This document shows positions 7,788 through 15,967 of a stretch of DNA of 26,497 nt, in pieces. The translations under genes and the position numbers were made by a program. This stretch comes from CAZTZY01 sp964617765 (GTDB lineage: Bacteria; Pseudomonadota; Gammaproteobacteria; Pseudomonadales; DT-91). The notes beneath the pieces were generated by a model that ran no database searches, had not been told where the DNA came from, and was given only the letters and a program-made list of their open reading frames with translations. The stretch covers positions 1-26,497 of the forward strand of contig CAZTZY010000038.1 of NCBI GenBank assembly GCA_964617765.1, given 5' to 3'. Each line of letters opens with the position of its first letter. The stretch's first letter is position 1.

Positions 7788-9446
7788 ATGGAATTCAATG
7801 TAGCAGACCTGGTAGAACGCGTAGCAAAAAACGTCCCTGATAAAGAAGCCGTCATTTTCGGCAGCCAACGCGCCACCTATAAACATTTTGATGAACGGTC
7901 ACGGCAGTTTGCCCGTTATTTACTCAGCCAGGGCCTGGGTAAAGGTGATCATGTCGGCATTTATGCCTACAACAGTATTGAGTGGATAGAAGTGATGCTC
8001 GGCTGTTACAAGATTGGTGCTGTGCCCATCAACATCAACTACCGTTATGTAGAAGATGAATTACTTTATTTACTGAAAGATGCGGATATCAAGGCCGTGG
8101 TTTACGACAATGAATTTTCCGACAAGATCAACGCCGTACGCGATCAACTGCCTTTGCTGAAACACTTCATTTATCTCGACAACCAGAATGCCGTTGCCGA
8201 TGCCCAGGAAGTAAAAGGCAGCATCAGCTATACACAGGCTTGCCAGTGCAATGCCGATGTCACCTTCCCTGCCCGCAGCGCCGATGACCATTATGTGATC
8301 TACACCGGCGGTACTACCGGTTTCCCCAAGGGGGTAGTGTGGAAACAAGGCGATGCGGTAATGATATTTGGTGGCGGCATTGAAATGAACACGCAACAAC
8401 CGATTGAATCCCCCGAAATCATGGCCGACCGCTGCCTTAACGCGGCATTTTTCAGCCCGCGTTCACTGAACATGGCACCCTTGATGCACGGCGCGGCTCA
8501 ATGGGGCATATTGCGTGCCCTGTTTGAAGGCGGCACAGTGGTGCTGTTATCCAAAAAATCGTTTGATGCCCACGAAGTATGGCAACAAATTGAAAAAGAA
8601 AGCGTGAATGTATTAATGGTTACCGGCGATGCCATGGCCAAACCGCTGATGGACGCCTACGAAGAAGGCAAACCCGATGGCAGCCGCTACAACCCGGCTA
8701 CCTTGTTTGCCTTTGCCAGCACATCGGCCATATTCTCGCCTTCATTAAAAGACAAATACGCCGAAACCTTTCCCAATATCTTTATCACCGACAACATCGG
8801 CTCTTCCGAAAGCGGCTTCACCGGCACTACCGTACACCAGAAAGGTCAGGCCGAAACCAATGCCGGCGGCCCACGCGTAACTCCTGCCAAAAACGTGGTG
8901 GTGCTCGATGAAAATCACAAGCTGATTCCTGCGGGTGATGAACGCATCGGCGTATTGGCCAAGGGCGGTTATGTGCCGATTGAATATTACAAAGACCCGA
9001 AAAAATCTGCCGAAACCTTTATTACAGCACCTGATGGCATTCGTTATACCATCCCGGGCGATATGGCCCGCCACAATGCTGATGGCACCATCACCATGCT
9101 GGGTCGTGGCTCACAATGCATTAATTCCGGCGGCGAAAAAATCTATCCTGAAGAAGTGGAAATGGCCATCAAGGCCCATCCCGATGTGTACGACACGCTG
9201 GTGGCCGCCACACCCGACGAACGTTTTGGTAGCTGTGTCACCGCCCTGATACAATTAAAAAAAGGCGCAGCAGAACCTAGCTTAGAAAGCATTCACGAAG
9301 CCTGTAAAACCCATATAGCCCGTTATAAATTACCGCGCCGTGTGTACTTCATCGAAATGATAAAACGTGCACCAAGTGGCAAGGCCGATTATCGCTGGGC
9401 GAAAAATGAAGCGATGCGGTTGTATGATTTGGAAAAATCCGTGTAA
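7788..9446 (+). CDS. FadD-type acyl-CoA synthetase
   Basis: A 552-residue AMP-forming acyl-CoA synthetase. It resembles the actinobacterial FadD19/FadD17 type that activates branched or steroid side-chain acids, but this similarity is from recall. Motifs: nucleotide-binding YTGGTTGFPKG (172-182), then DNIGSSESG, IPGDMARH and GRGSQCINSGGEKIYPEEVE in the hinge and C-terminal domain, with the catalytic lysine in PSGKADYRW (Lys532). The ATG at 7788 follows AGAGGA. It is the third gene of the rightward operon, after the paired dehydrogenases, which supports a route of acid activation followed by dehydrogenation. It is distinct from the leftward synthetase at 1912-3525, so two different acid intermediates are probably activated. 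Confidence 0.92.
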   Translation: MEFNVADLVERVAKNVPDKEAVIFGSQRATYKHFDERSRQFARYLLSQGLGKGDHVGIYAYNSIEWIEVMLGCYKIGAVPININYRYVEDELLYLLKDADIKAVVYDNEFSDKINAVRDQLPLLKHFIYLDNQNAVADAQEVKGSISYTQACQCNADVTFPARSADDHYVIYTGGTTGFPKGVVWKQGDAVMIFGGGIEMNTQQPIESPEIMADRCLNAAFFSPRSLNMAPLMHGAAQWGILRALFEGGTVVLLSKKSFDAHEVWQQIEKESVNVLMVTGDAMAKPLMDAYEEGKPDGSRYNPATLFAFASTSAIFSPSLKDKYAETFPNIFITDNIGSSESGFTGTTVHQKGQAETNAGGPRVTPAKNVVVLDENHKLIPAGDERIGVLAKGGYVPIEYYKDPKKSAETFITAPDGIRYTIPGDMARHNADGTITMLGRGSQCINSGGEKIYPEEVEMAIKAHPDVYDTLVAATPDERFGSCVTALIQLKKGAAEPSLESIHEACKTHIARYKLPRRVYFIEMIKRAPSGKADYRWAKNEAMRLYDLEKSV

Positions 9447-9468
9447 TTAAACTAAGGATATTGAGAAT

Positions 9469-9960
9469 ATGAAATTTCGCCCGTTAAAACCGGTTAATTT
9501 AAATTTTTTTAAGACAGCCAATCTCAGCGTTACTTCTGTCATTGAGGCCAAGTGCACCCAGGAATTATTGATGGAAACTATTCGCGGCACCACCATCTGG
9601 ACGGAATGGGCTTTTGCCATTACCAACGTGGATTGGACCTGTAAAAAACCTTATGGCTTAAATAGCACTCGCACAGTATCTATGTTAGGCGGCTTAACCG
9701 TTAAAGAACTCTTCTTTCATTGGCAAGAAAATCAACATGTCGCTTTTTATGTGACAGAATCCAATATTCCCTGTATGGAATCTTTTGCAGAAGATTACCT
9801 TATCGAAGATTTAGGCAATGGCATTACCCGATTAACGTGGACGGTTGCCATGCAAATGACAGGCATTTTTAGAATATTCGCCCCTGTTTCCAAATTCTTT
9901 ACTGGCATCGTTCTGCAATCGTGGTTAAATAAATATAAAAAATTACTCGAGGCACAATAA
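9469..9960 (+). CDS. SRPBCC (START-like) family protein
   Basis: A 163-residue protein with the outline of an SRPBCC/polyketide-cyclase-like domain: an N-terminal strand (ANLSVTSVIEAKCT), short helices with TIWTEWAF, strands around residues 67-120 (VKELFFHW, HVAFYVTES, DYLIEDLGNGITRLTWTVAM) and a long amphipathic C-terminal helix with SWLNKYKKLLEAQ. Such domains bind hydrophobic ligands in a deep cavity; many in catabolic clusters have no proven reaction. The ATG at 9469 has AAGGA about 11 bases upstream and a closer GAG. It is 22 bp after the synthetase and its stop is 2 bp before the GMC oxidoreductase, so it is translated within the operon. A role in carrying or presenting a hydrophobic intermediate is inference. 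Confidence 0.7.
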   Translation: MKFRPLKPVNLNFFKTANLSVTSVIEAKCTQELLMETIRGTTIWTEWAFAITNVDWTCKKPYGLNSTRTVSMLGGLTVKELFFHWQENQHVAFYVTESNIPCMESFAEDYLIEDLGNGITRLTWTVAMQMTGIFRIFAPVSKFFTGIVLQSWLNKYKKLLEAQ

Positions 9961-9962
9961 GC

Positions 9963-11567
9963 ATGCCAACCATTTATGACTACATCATTGTCGGTGCAGG
10001 TTCCGCCGGATGTACATTGGCTTACCGACTCTCCGAGAACCCTGACAATCAGGTTTTATTGCTTGAGGCGGGCGGCAAAGATATTCATCCTATGATCCAC
10101 ATGCCGGCAGGCTGGACACAACTCTATAACGACAAAAGCGTTAACTGGATTAACTATTCAGCCCCTGAACCCCACATGAATAACCGCAAGCTCTATTCCC
10201 CGCGCGGTAAAGTGTTTGGTGGTTGCAGCTCTACCAATGGCATGGTGTATATCCGCGGCCAAAAAGAAGACTATGATCACTGGTCAGAACTCGGCAATGA
10301 TCTATGGAGCTTCCAACACGTACTGCCCTTTTTTAAAAAATCTGAACGCTGCCAAATAGATTCTCTAGACAACCATTACCACGGTAAAGATGGATTGTTA
10401 GATGTGGCTGAAATTCGCTACTCGCTTGATATTTCCCATCGTTATATGGATGCAGCGGTAGACATGGGTTACCCACGCAACGATGACTTTAATGGTGAAT
10501 CACAAGAAGGTATAGGCCGCTATCACGTTACCCAACACAATGGCAAACGCCACAGCACAGCACAAGCGTTTTTGAAGCCCGCAAAAAACCGTAATAACCT
10601 CACTATAATCAGCCGTGCCCACGCCAAAAAAATCCTCATCGAAAACCACGAAGCCAAAGGCATTGTCTATCTCGATAAAAAGCAGCAAGAGCAAACCGTG
10701 GTCTGCAACAAGGAAGTAATTCTCAGTCTGGGTGCATTCAACAGCCCGCAATTACTGGAGCTTTCCGGCATTGGTGACAAACAACGGCTCAATGCCCTGG
10801 GCATTGAATGTGTCGTCGATCTCAAAGGTGTGGGAGAAAACCTGCAAGAACATTTGACGGTGAATATTGCCAATCGCGTTAAAAATGCCCGCACCATGAT
10901 TGAAGATGCCAAGCCTTTGCCGCTCATCAAACACCTGTTTAAATACCTCACTTCTAACACAGGACTTATGACGATGCCTGCTGCTGAAGTTGGCGCATTC
11001 CTGAAAGGCGAAGGTGACGACAGGCCAAGCTACCAGATTCATTTTGCCCCGGCTGGCGGAGAAATGACCGAAGACGGCCCGCAGAACCCTGAATTCCCTT
11101 CTGTTACATCAACGTGTTGTTTCCTGCGCCCGGAAAGCCGTGGCAGCGTACATATCCATTCAAGCGATGCCCAACAAGCACCTGTGATCCAGTTTAATTT
11201 TCTATCCACGGAAGAAGATAAACGCCGCATGATCGAGGCCGTGAAAATACAGCGCAAAATTTATCAGGGGAAATCGTTTGATCCTTACCGTATGGAAGAA
11301 ACCATTCCAGGTTCACAAGTGCAAACGAATGAAGAGATTCTGGAATTCGTAAAAAACACGGCACAAACCGTTTATCACCCGGTTGGCACCTGCAAAATGG
11401 GCAATGATGATATGGCGGTAGTTGACCAACAACTTAAAGTGCATGGCGTGAAAAAATTGCGCATTGCCGATGCATCGGTATTTCCTACATTAATCTCTGG
11501 AAATACCAACGCCTGTGCGATTATGGTAGGTGAACGTTGTGCAGATTTCATACTAACCAAACAATGA
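9963..11567 (+). CDS. GMC-family FAD alcohol dehydrogenase (AlkJ/choline dehydrogenase-like)
   Basis: A 534-residue GMC oxidoreductase. It starts with the FAD Rossmann motif YIIVGAGSAGCTLAYRL and the ligand glutamate in LLLEAGG, followed by the GMC signature PRGKVFGGCSSTNGMVYIRG. The C-terminal domain carries the catalytic histidine in YHPVGTCKMG (His472) and the asparagine in SGNTNA (Asn516); their 44-residue spacing equals that of His466/Asn510 in choline oxidase. The IHMPAGW and NRKLYSPRG stretches resemble AlkJ, a quinone-linked alcohol dehydrogenase of alkane degradation, so oxidation of a hydrophobic primary alcohol with electron delivery to the membrane is likely. It is the last gene of the rightward operon, two bases after the SRPBCC stop. 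The ATG follows GAGG. The exact alcohol is unknown. Confidence 0.92.
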   Translation: MPTIYDYIIVGAGSAGCTLAYRLSENPDNQVLLLEAGGKDIHPMIHMPAGWTQLYNDKSVNWINYSAPEPHMNNRKLYSPRGKVFGGCSSTNGMVYIRGQKEDYDHWSELGNDLWSFQHVLPFFKKSERCQIDSLDNHYHGKDGLLDVAEIRYSLDISHRYMDAAVDMGYPRNDDFNGESQEGIGRYHVTQHNGKRHSTAQAFLKPAKNRNNLTIISRAHAKKILIENHEAKGIVYLDKKQQEQTVVCNKEVILSLGAFNSPQLLELSGIGDKQRLNALGIECVVDLKGVGENLQEHLTVNIANRVKNARTMIEDAKPLPLIKHLFKYLTSNTGLMTMPAAEVGAFLKGEGDDRPSYQIHFAPAGGEMTEDGPQNPEFPSVTSTCCFLRPESRGSVHIHSSDAQQAPVIQFNFLSTEEDKRRMIEAVKIQRKIYQGKSFDPYRMEETIPGSQVQTNEEILEFVKNTAQTVYHPVGTCKMGNDDMAVVDQQLKVHGVKKLRIADASVFPTLISGNTNACAIMVGERCADFILTKQ

Positions 11568-11887
11568 AATTTAGCTTCAAATACCCACCTTCAGGATTTA
11601 AAACCGTTTTTTACGTATTGGCTACACCGGCATAATAAGTAATTGTTCATCGAATCGCATTACCACTTAGCACCACCAACACCAACTCGAATCGCATACC
11701 GTAAATTGATATTGCTTGAATAGTGCTGATTATTTTCCTACATTGGTTGAAACAACAATAAGAATATTCACTCATCCAGGCAAAGATAGTGAAAGTGATT
11801 TATCTTAATGTTCGTTAAATGCGCATAAAAACCAGATCACACATGGGAAGACACTTCGACTACTCCATTACAGGAAACCGGTAATCC
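11568..11887. promoter_or_regulatory. Gene-free region upstream of the COX-like module
   Basis: A 320-bp AT-rich stretch with no supported gene. It contains an 11-bp direct repeat TCGAATCGCAT at 11650-11660 and 11687-11697, spaced 37 bp, which could be paired regulator sites. TTGATA at 11706-11711 with a TATTTT-like box about 18 bp later is only a weak promoter candidate. The AGGAAA ribosome site of the next gene lies just before 11888. Confidence 0.4.
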
Positions 11888-12616
11888 ATGACCAATAGAC
11901 CCCCCCTGATTATCGTTGCTGCCATCTCCATGGCCATGACAACACTGTTGTACGTTGTAGGTATGTTCGTGATTGCGGAATTTTTACCGCCCCCTTCACC
12001 CAGCCTTAGCGTGGCAGAGGTTGCAACGTTTTACCGTGATAACCACACTTCCATTATTACCGGCTTGACCATGGCACTGGTAGGTACCGGCTTCATGCTT
12101 CCGCTCTGCGTGATTGGTTCGGTTTTTCTGGCAGAGTCTGAAGAAGGGTTCCCGTTCTTTGCAGTGATGCAGGCTTTGTGTGCTGTTGTCACCGTGCTGT
12201 TCACCGCCTTCCCCAACTTCATCTGGCTGGCTGCCGCATTCCGTATTGACCGCTCACCCGACTTGATTGCCTTGCTGCATGATCTTGGCTGGATCATGTG
12301 GGCAACACCTTCCTGGGGCTTTGCCTTCCAGTTGATCTGCGTTGGCGTGTGCGGATTAAGGGACAAACGCCCGCAACCGTTCCTGCCCCGCTGGATGAGC
12401 TTTCTGGCGTTATGGGTAGCCATTGGTATGGTCTACACGCCCCTGGTGCCGTTTTATACTACCTCGGGGCCTTTTGCATGGGATGGGTTGTTTTCGTTCT
12501 GGGTAGCATTCTTCAGCCCGATATTCTGGATTATCCTGGTTTCATTGTTGGTTATCAGGAACATTGTCTTTAAGAAACACCCTCTCGAGAGTCCTCTCGA
12601 TGGAGTATCGTCATGA
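11888..12616 (+). CDS. Six-helix integral membrane protein, function unknown
   Basis: A 242-residue hydrophobic protein that I do not recognise as a named enzyme. Apparent membrane segments lie at about 7-30, 57-82, 88-118, 126-152, 168-187 and 200-226. The segment between the first two reads PPPSPSLSVAEVATFYRDN, a short extramembrane loop. The last residues are polar (KKHPLESPLDGVSS). The ATG at 11888 follows AGGAAA. Its stop overlaps the start of the COX3-like gene as ATGA, a sign of translational coupling, so the product probably works with the COX3/COX4-like proteins. No haem-ligand pattern or redox motif is obvious. It could be an accessory or ligand-binding subunit of that membrane assembly; this is context inference only. 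Confidence 0.75.
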   Translation: MTNRPPLIIVAAISMAMTTLLYVVGMFVIAEFLPPPSPSLSVAEVATFYRDNHTSIITGLTMALVGTGFMLPLCVIGSVFLAESEEGFPFFAVMQALCAVVTVLFTAFPNFIWLAAAFRIDRSPDLIALLHDLGWIMWATPSWGFAFQLICVGVCGLRDKRPQPFLPRWMSFLALWVAIGMVYTPLVPFYTTSGPFAWDGLFSFWVAFFSPIFWIILVSLLVIRNIVFKKHPLESPLDGVSS

Positions 12617-13203
12617 ATCAACACACTCAGATAACACAGGAAAACCAATCAGTAACTCCGCCGGCAGAAACCGGCATGTGGTTGTTCATTCTTGCCGACA
12701 TGTGCATTTTCGCGATGTACTTCTGGGTGTTTGCCCGCGATAAATCGCTGCATGCCGAGCAATTCATTCAAGGGCAGGCAACATTGAATACAGAGCTTGG
12801 CGGCCTGAACACGCTCATCCTTCTGGTCAGTTCCTTCTTTATGGTCAAAGCCGTGCAAGCTGCCAGGCTTTCTAACGCTGCTGTTTATTCTCGCTACTTA
12901 AAACTGACCATGGCATCAGGATGTGCATTTCTGGTGATTAAATTATCCGAATACAACGAAAAATTCTCAGCCGGTTATCACGTTGCCAGCAACGAGTTTT
13001 ACCGCGATTATTTTGCCTTCACGGCCCTGCACATGATGCACGTTATCACCGGGCTGTGCTTGCTAGCGTATGCCCTGCACTTTGCCAAAACAGGGCAAAA
13101 CCTCAATAGCCATTCACGTTTTATCGAAAACAGCGGAATATACTGGCATATGGTTGACCTGCTTTGGGTTGTACTGTTCTCATTTATCTATCTGGCGCCT
13201 TGA
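12613..13203 (+). CDS. Cytochrome c oxidase subunit III / NorE-like protein
   Basis: A 196-residue haem-copper oxidase subunit III family protein of the short, five-helix NorE type. Typical stretches: TGMWLFILADMCIFAMYFWVF (the family has E or D in this helix), YRDYFAFTALHMMHVITGLCL, and the C-terminal YWHMVDLLWVVLFSFIYL. Subunit III proteins bind no metal and usually support the catalytic subunit I, but no subunit I, II or nitric oxide reductase gene is present in the window. The ATG overlaps the preceding stop (ATGA) and the COX4-like gene begins 2 bp after its stop, so the three form a tight operon. The orphan state inside a lipid/steroid-type cluster is unusual. The family call is strong, the job unknown. 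Confidence 0.88.
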   Translation: MNQHTQITQENQSVTPPAETGMWLFILADMCIFAMYFWVFARDKSLHAEQFIQGQATLNTELGGLNTLILLVSSFFMVKAVQAARLSNAAVYSRYLKLTMASGCAFLVIKLSEYNEKFSAGYHVASNEFYRDYFAFTALHMMHVITGLCLLAYALHFAKTGQNLNSHSRFIENSGIYWHMVDLLWVVLFSFIYLAP

Positions 13204-13205
13204 CT

Positions 13206-13469
13206 ATGTTTAGCTTACTCAAAGACAAACCCATTATCACACTGGTTATACTGCTGGCGCTTACCCTCACTTCATGGCTATTACTTTATTCAATGAAGCT
13301 GGAACCAAAAACCATAGGCGCCCTGTTATTGTTGCTGGCGTTCGTGAAAGTGCAACTTATTATCAGCCAGTATATGGAATTGCATAAAGCCATACTGCCC
13401 GTGCGTATCGCTTTCTGGTTATGGACAATCGGTGTTGCCGCAATGTGCATAGGCATGTATTTGCGTTGA
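13206..13469 (+). CDS. COX4/NorF-like small membrane protein
   Basis: An 87-residue protein with three predicted membrane helices (about 8-27, 34-56 and 63-86). FVKVQLIISQYMELHKA between helices 2 and 3 is the signature-like part of the bacterial cytochrome c oxidase subunit IV / NorF family. The ATG at 13206 is 2 bp after the COX3-like stop; a longer in-frame reading from 13164 would overlap that gene and add a non-family extension. These proteins are small accessory subunits of oxidase-like membrane complexes. The last 78 bp before its final codons (13386-13463) are almost identical to 17287-17364, where a truncated copy remains. A 112-bp palindrome lies 79 bp downstream. Confidence 0.85.
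   Translation: MFSLLKDKPIITLVILLALTLTSWLLLYSMKLEPKTIGALLLLLAFVKVQLIISQYMELHKAILPVRIAFWLWTIGVAAMCIGMYLR
13386..13463 (+). repeat. 78-bp direct repeat, copy 1 (3' end of COX4-like gene)
   Basis: This stretch, coding for the third helix of the COX4-like protein, matches 17287-17364 at 76 of 78 bases in the same orientation. Both differences (GCC/GCG and TGC/TGT) are synonymous. The two copies start 3901 bp apart and bracket the FAD-oxidoreductase, SDR, VOC and TetR genes. Confidence 0.9.
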
Positions 13470-13548
13470 TTTATTGGCGCTTTAACAAATGGACGATGAA
13501 TCTATTCCTTAAACCTTGGATTGGCATATTGTCATCCACTTTACCCTT

Positions 13549-13660
13549 AAGGAACCTCTGAATAACTGTCATTTCGAACGAAGTGAGAAATCTAACTATT
13601 TGATAAAAAGATTCTTCACTGCGTTCAGAATGACAAAAAGGAGTTATTCAGAGGTTCCTT
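13549..13660. repeat. 112-bp MITE-like palindromic element
   Basis: Perfect 19-bp terminal inverted arms, AAGGAACCTCTGAATAACT (13549-13567) and its complement (13642-13660), continue inward as an imperfect pairing of a GTCATTTCGAACGAAGTGAG stretch with its complement-like partner around 13610-13634. The whole unit can fold into one long hairpin. The 34 bp at 13605-13638 are identical to 802-835. It sits between convergent genes, could act as a bidirectional terminator, and overlaps the stop codon of the FAD-oxidoreductase. No transposase is present, so any movement would need help in trans. Confidence 0.85.
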
Positions 13661-15119
13661 ATCTGACTTTTGTAGCATGCAGCCCTGCTTTACGCCCAAA
13701 AAATGTAGATTCTCCTAAGCAGGTTCCACTGGAATATCCGGCCCCATCTTGAGCAATATTGGAAGCACAAGCACCCGCAGCATAAAGCCCTTTGACCGGA
13801 GTATGGGCATTGCTATCTAACACTTCACCATACTTGGACACGCGTAATCCACCCAGGGTAAAACCAACATAGATACCTTTGCCTAAAGTACACTGGAAAG
13901 CTGCGTATGGCGGATTATTTAAAGGTTGAACCCAGTCATGGTATTTATGCTGCTCCGGGTCTTCTCCCTCTGCAGCGTGAAAGTTGTAATCCGCCATGGT
14001 TTTTTGCAAATTTCCTTCTGGCAAACCTAACCCTTTTTCCATATCTTTCACTGTTTCCCAGGCATCAATGAGTGTTTGCAAACCTAATTCCGGACGCTCA
14101 AAAATCGCATTATCACAAATCAAATACACTTCCTGATCTTCTTGATCCAGACAAGCAGATGCACTGCGGGCATGATAGGAATCCTCGTTGATAAAACGCT
14201 TGCCATGTTTATTCACCAGGATAGCTTTCAACAGGTTTTCCGGTGGATAAAAGGGTGCTGTGACCAAACAACCCTCCATATGAATGGCTTCGCCTCCTGC
14301 GGCAACTCCCATATTAATGGCAGCGCCATCATCGTTGGGATTGCCTTGTTTATAAATGCCGTTATGCGCCAACCGAGGACAAAATTCTTTCAGCATCGAT
14401 TTATTCATGGCAAATCCACCCGCCGCTAAAATTACTCCTTTATTGGCTTTGACAAAGCGCTCTTCTCCAAAGTAAGTATAGGACACACCAACCACAACGC
14501 CCCCGGCATTCATCACAAGATGTTTTACATTGGCATCAAATTGAAAACGCACACCTAACGATTCTGCCTTGGCAGTGAGATGTTTCATCACCAAACTACC
14601 ACCTTCACTGCCAACTTTTTCTACTTTATGTCCGCGGGGTGCAGGTTTCGCTTTTTCGCTGATAGGCCATACCTTCTCATTGCCAGACCAAATCAAACAT
14701 TCATCAGTAGGCTGCTCATAATGTTTATGTTTATAGAATCCATCATTGAAAGGCACACCTTGCGCAGTTAACCAATTAAAATGACTTACACTTTCATCAC
14801 AATATAAACGTATTTTATCTTCTTCTGGTGCAGGGGTATTGGCCATTAAATACTTGTACATTTCGTCACTGCTGTCTTCGATGCCATTGACGAGTTGCGG
14901 GCGCGTCCCTCCCCCCAAATAAAAATGCCCTGTTGCTACTGTAGTGGTTCCACTAATGCCACTACCGCGTTCCAACACCAAAACATCCGCATTATTTTCT
15001 TTAGCGCCGAGTGCTGCAGAAGCACCTGCAGCACCAAATCCAATAATTAACACGTCAGCCTTGTTGTGCCATTCTGATACCGCACTTTCCGGGATAACTA
15101 CATAGGGTAAACTTGACAT
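13659..15119 (-). CDS. FAD-binding oxidoreductase (KstD/fumarate reductase flavoprotein-like)
   Basis: A 486-residue flavoprotein of the FAD-binding-2 family, which includes 3-ketosteroid delta-1-dehydrogenases and flavocytochrome c fumarate reductases. The N-terminal FAD site is DVLIIGFGAAGASAALGAK with the ribose-binding glutamate (Glu50) in LVLERG, followed by SGTTTVATGHFYLGGG. The C-terminal FAD part GLYAAGACASNIAQDGAGYSSGTCLGE is intact and has a tyrosine plus glycine arrangement reminiscent of the KstD YPGAG region. A redox reaction on a cyclic enone or ketone is plausible, but the W.P motif after GGG of classical KstD is missing, so a KstD name is not justified. The ATG at 15119 follows GGAG. 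It is the last gene of the VOC-SDR-FAD operon. Its TAA stop overlaps the terminus of the palindrome at 13549-13660. Confidence 0.85.
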   Translation of the reverse strand: MSSLPYVVIPESAVSEWHNKADVLIIGFGAAGASAALGAKENNADVLVLERGSGISGTTTVATGHFYLGGGTRPQLVNGIEDSSDEMYKYLMANTPAPEEDKIRLYCDESVSHFNWLTAQGVPFNDGFYKHKHYEQPTDECLIWSGNEKVWPISEKAKPAPRGHKVEKVGSEGGSLVMKHLTAKAESLGVRFQFDANVKHLVMNAGGVVVGVSYTYFGEERFVKANKGVILAAGGFAMNKSMLKEFCPRLAHNGIYKQGNPNDDGAAINMGVAAGGEAIHMEGCLVTAPFYPPENLLKAILVNKHGKRFINEDSYHARSASACLDQEDQEVYLICDNAIFERPELGLQTLIDAWETVKDMEKGLGLPEGNLQKTMADYNFHAAEGEDPEQHKYHDWVQPLNNPPYAAFQCTLGKGIYVGFTLGGLRVSKYGEVLDSNAHTPVKGLYAAGACASNIAQDGAGYSSGTCLGESTFFGRKAGLHATKVR

Positions 15120-15156
15120 GAAAATACTCCATTGATAAAAATTGGTTTAATTAAAA

Positions 15157-15966
15157 TTAGTGATGTTGATTATGCATAATCAAGCGTGTCATAAAGATGG
15201 GAAACCAACGGTAAAGCGTAATAATGCAGCGATTTAACAAAGGGAATATTATTTCATTTTGATTATTGCTAATGCCCCTGTAAATTAAACGGGCTGCTTT
15301 ATCGGGAGGACATTTTTTAATTGGCACTTTATCAATCATGGTTCGACTATTAAACTGCCCATCATCTTCTGCCCTATCAAATATTCCTGTATCGATTAAC
15401 CCTGGAATTACTAACACTACATTTATGCCATGTGCTTTCAAATCTTCTTTAAGAGAGCGCGTAAATCCGACAACCGCATGTTTTGAAGCTGCATACGCTG
15501 TTGAATTACGCAATGGTGTAACCCCGGCAGTAGAGGAAATATTCACAATTTTGCCATAACCTTGTTTAATCATGATTTCTGCACACGCTTTGGATCCATA
15601 AACGACTCCCATCAAATTGATATTGATTACCCGTTGCCAAATCGCCATATCTGCATCGATCAGTGAGCCACAACTCATTATGCCTGCATTATTTATAATG
15701 CAATCAATACGACCGAATTCTGCGGCAATGTCATTCATCACAGCTTCCACTGCCTGATAATTCGTCACATCTAACACTTTGTAACTAAAACGTGTTTTTT
15801 GTTCTACTTGCAGATTTTCCCCAATCACCAATAAACTTTCGGAACGAATATCCGTTGCTACCACTTGATGGCCTTCCTGCAATATGTTTTCGCACAAGGC
15901 ACGGCCAATTCCACCACCTGCACCCGTGACAACAAATAACTGCGGTTTTTTAGATGCGTTATTCAT
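15157..15966 (-). CDS. Short-chain dehydrogenase/reductase (SDR)
   Basis: A 269-residue classical SDR that should interconvert an alcohol and a ketone with NAD(P). Motifs: TGAGGGIG (14-21), an aspartate after beta-2 (ATDIRS, Asp39) favouring NAD(H), NNAG (92-95) and the catalytic Ser144/Ser145, Tyr158 and Lys162 in YAASK. The C-terminal tail (IIFPLLNRCIITLYRWFPIFMTRLIMH) is hydrophobic and could attach it to the membrane or a partner. The start at 15966 is preferred to an upstream codon because AGGA lies upstream and it begins one base after the TAA of the VOC gene, which suggests coupled translation. Likely oxidises a hydroxylated intermediate together with the adjacent FAD-oxidoreductase. 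Substrate unknown. Confidence 0.9.
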   Translation of the reverse strand: MNNASKKPQLFVVTGAGGGIGRALCENILQEGHQVVATDIRSESLLVIGENLQVEQKTRFSYKVLDVTNYQAVEAVMNDIAAEFGRIDCIINNAGIMSCGSLIDADMAIWQRVININLMGVVYGSKACAEIMIKQGYGKIVNISSTAGVTPLRNSTAYAASKHAVVGFTRSLKEDLKAHGINVVLVIPGLIDTGIFDRAEDDGQFNSRTMIDKVPIKKCPPDKAARLIYRGISNNQNEIIFPLLNRCIITLYRWFPIFMTRLIMHNQHH

Positions 15967-15967
15967 T

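Noticed and set aside
13516..13752. Rightward open frame of 78 codons
   Set aside because: Mostly the palindromic element at 13549-13660 plus the antisense end of the FAD-oxidoreductase.
13659..15119. Naming the flavoprotein kstD
   Set aside because: FAD motifs fit the wider family, but the region after the GGG motif differs from classical 3-ketosteroid dehydrogenases.
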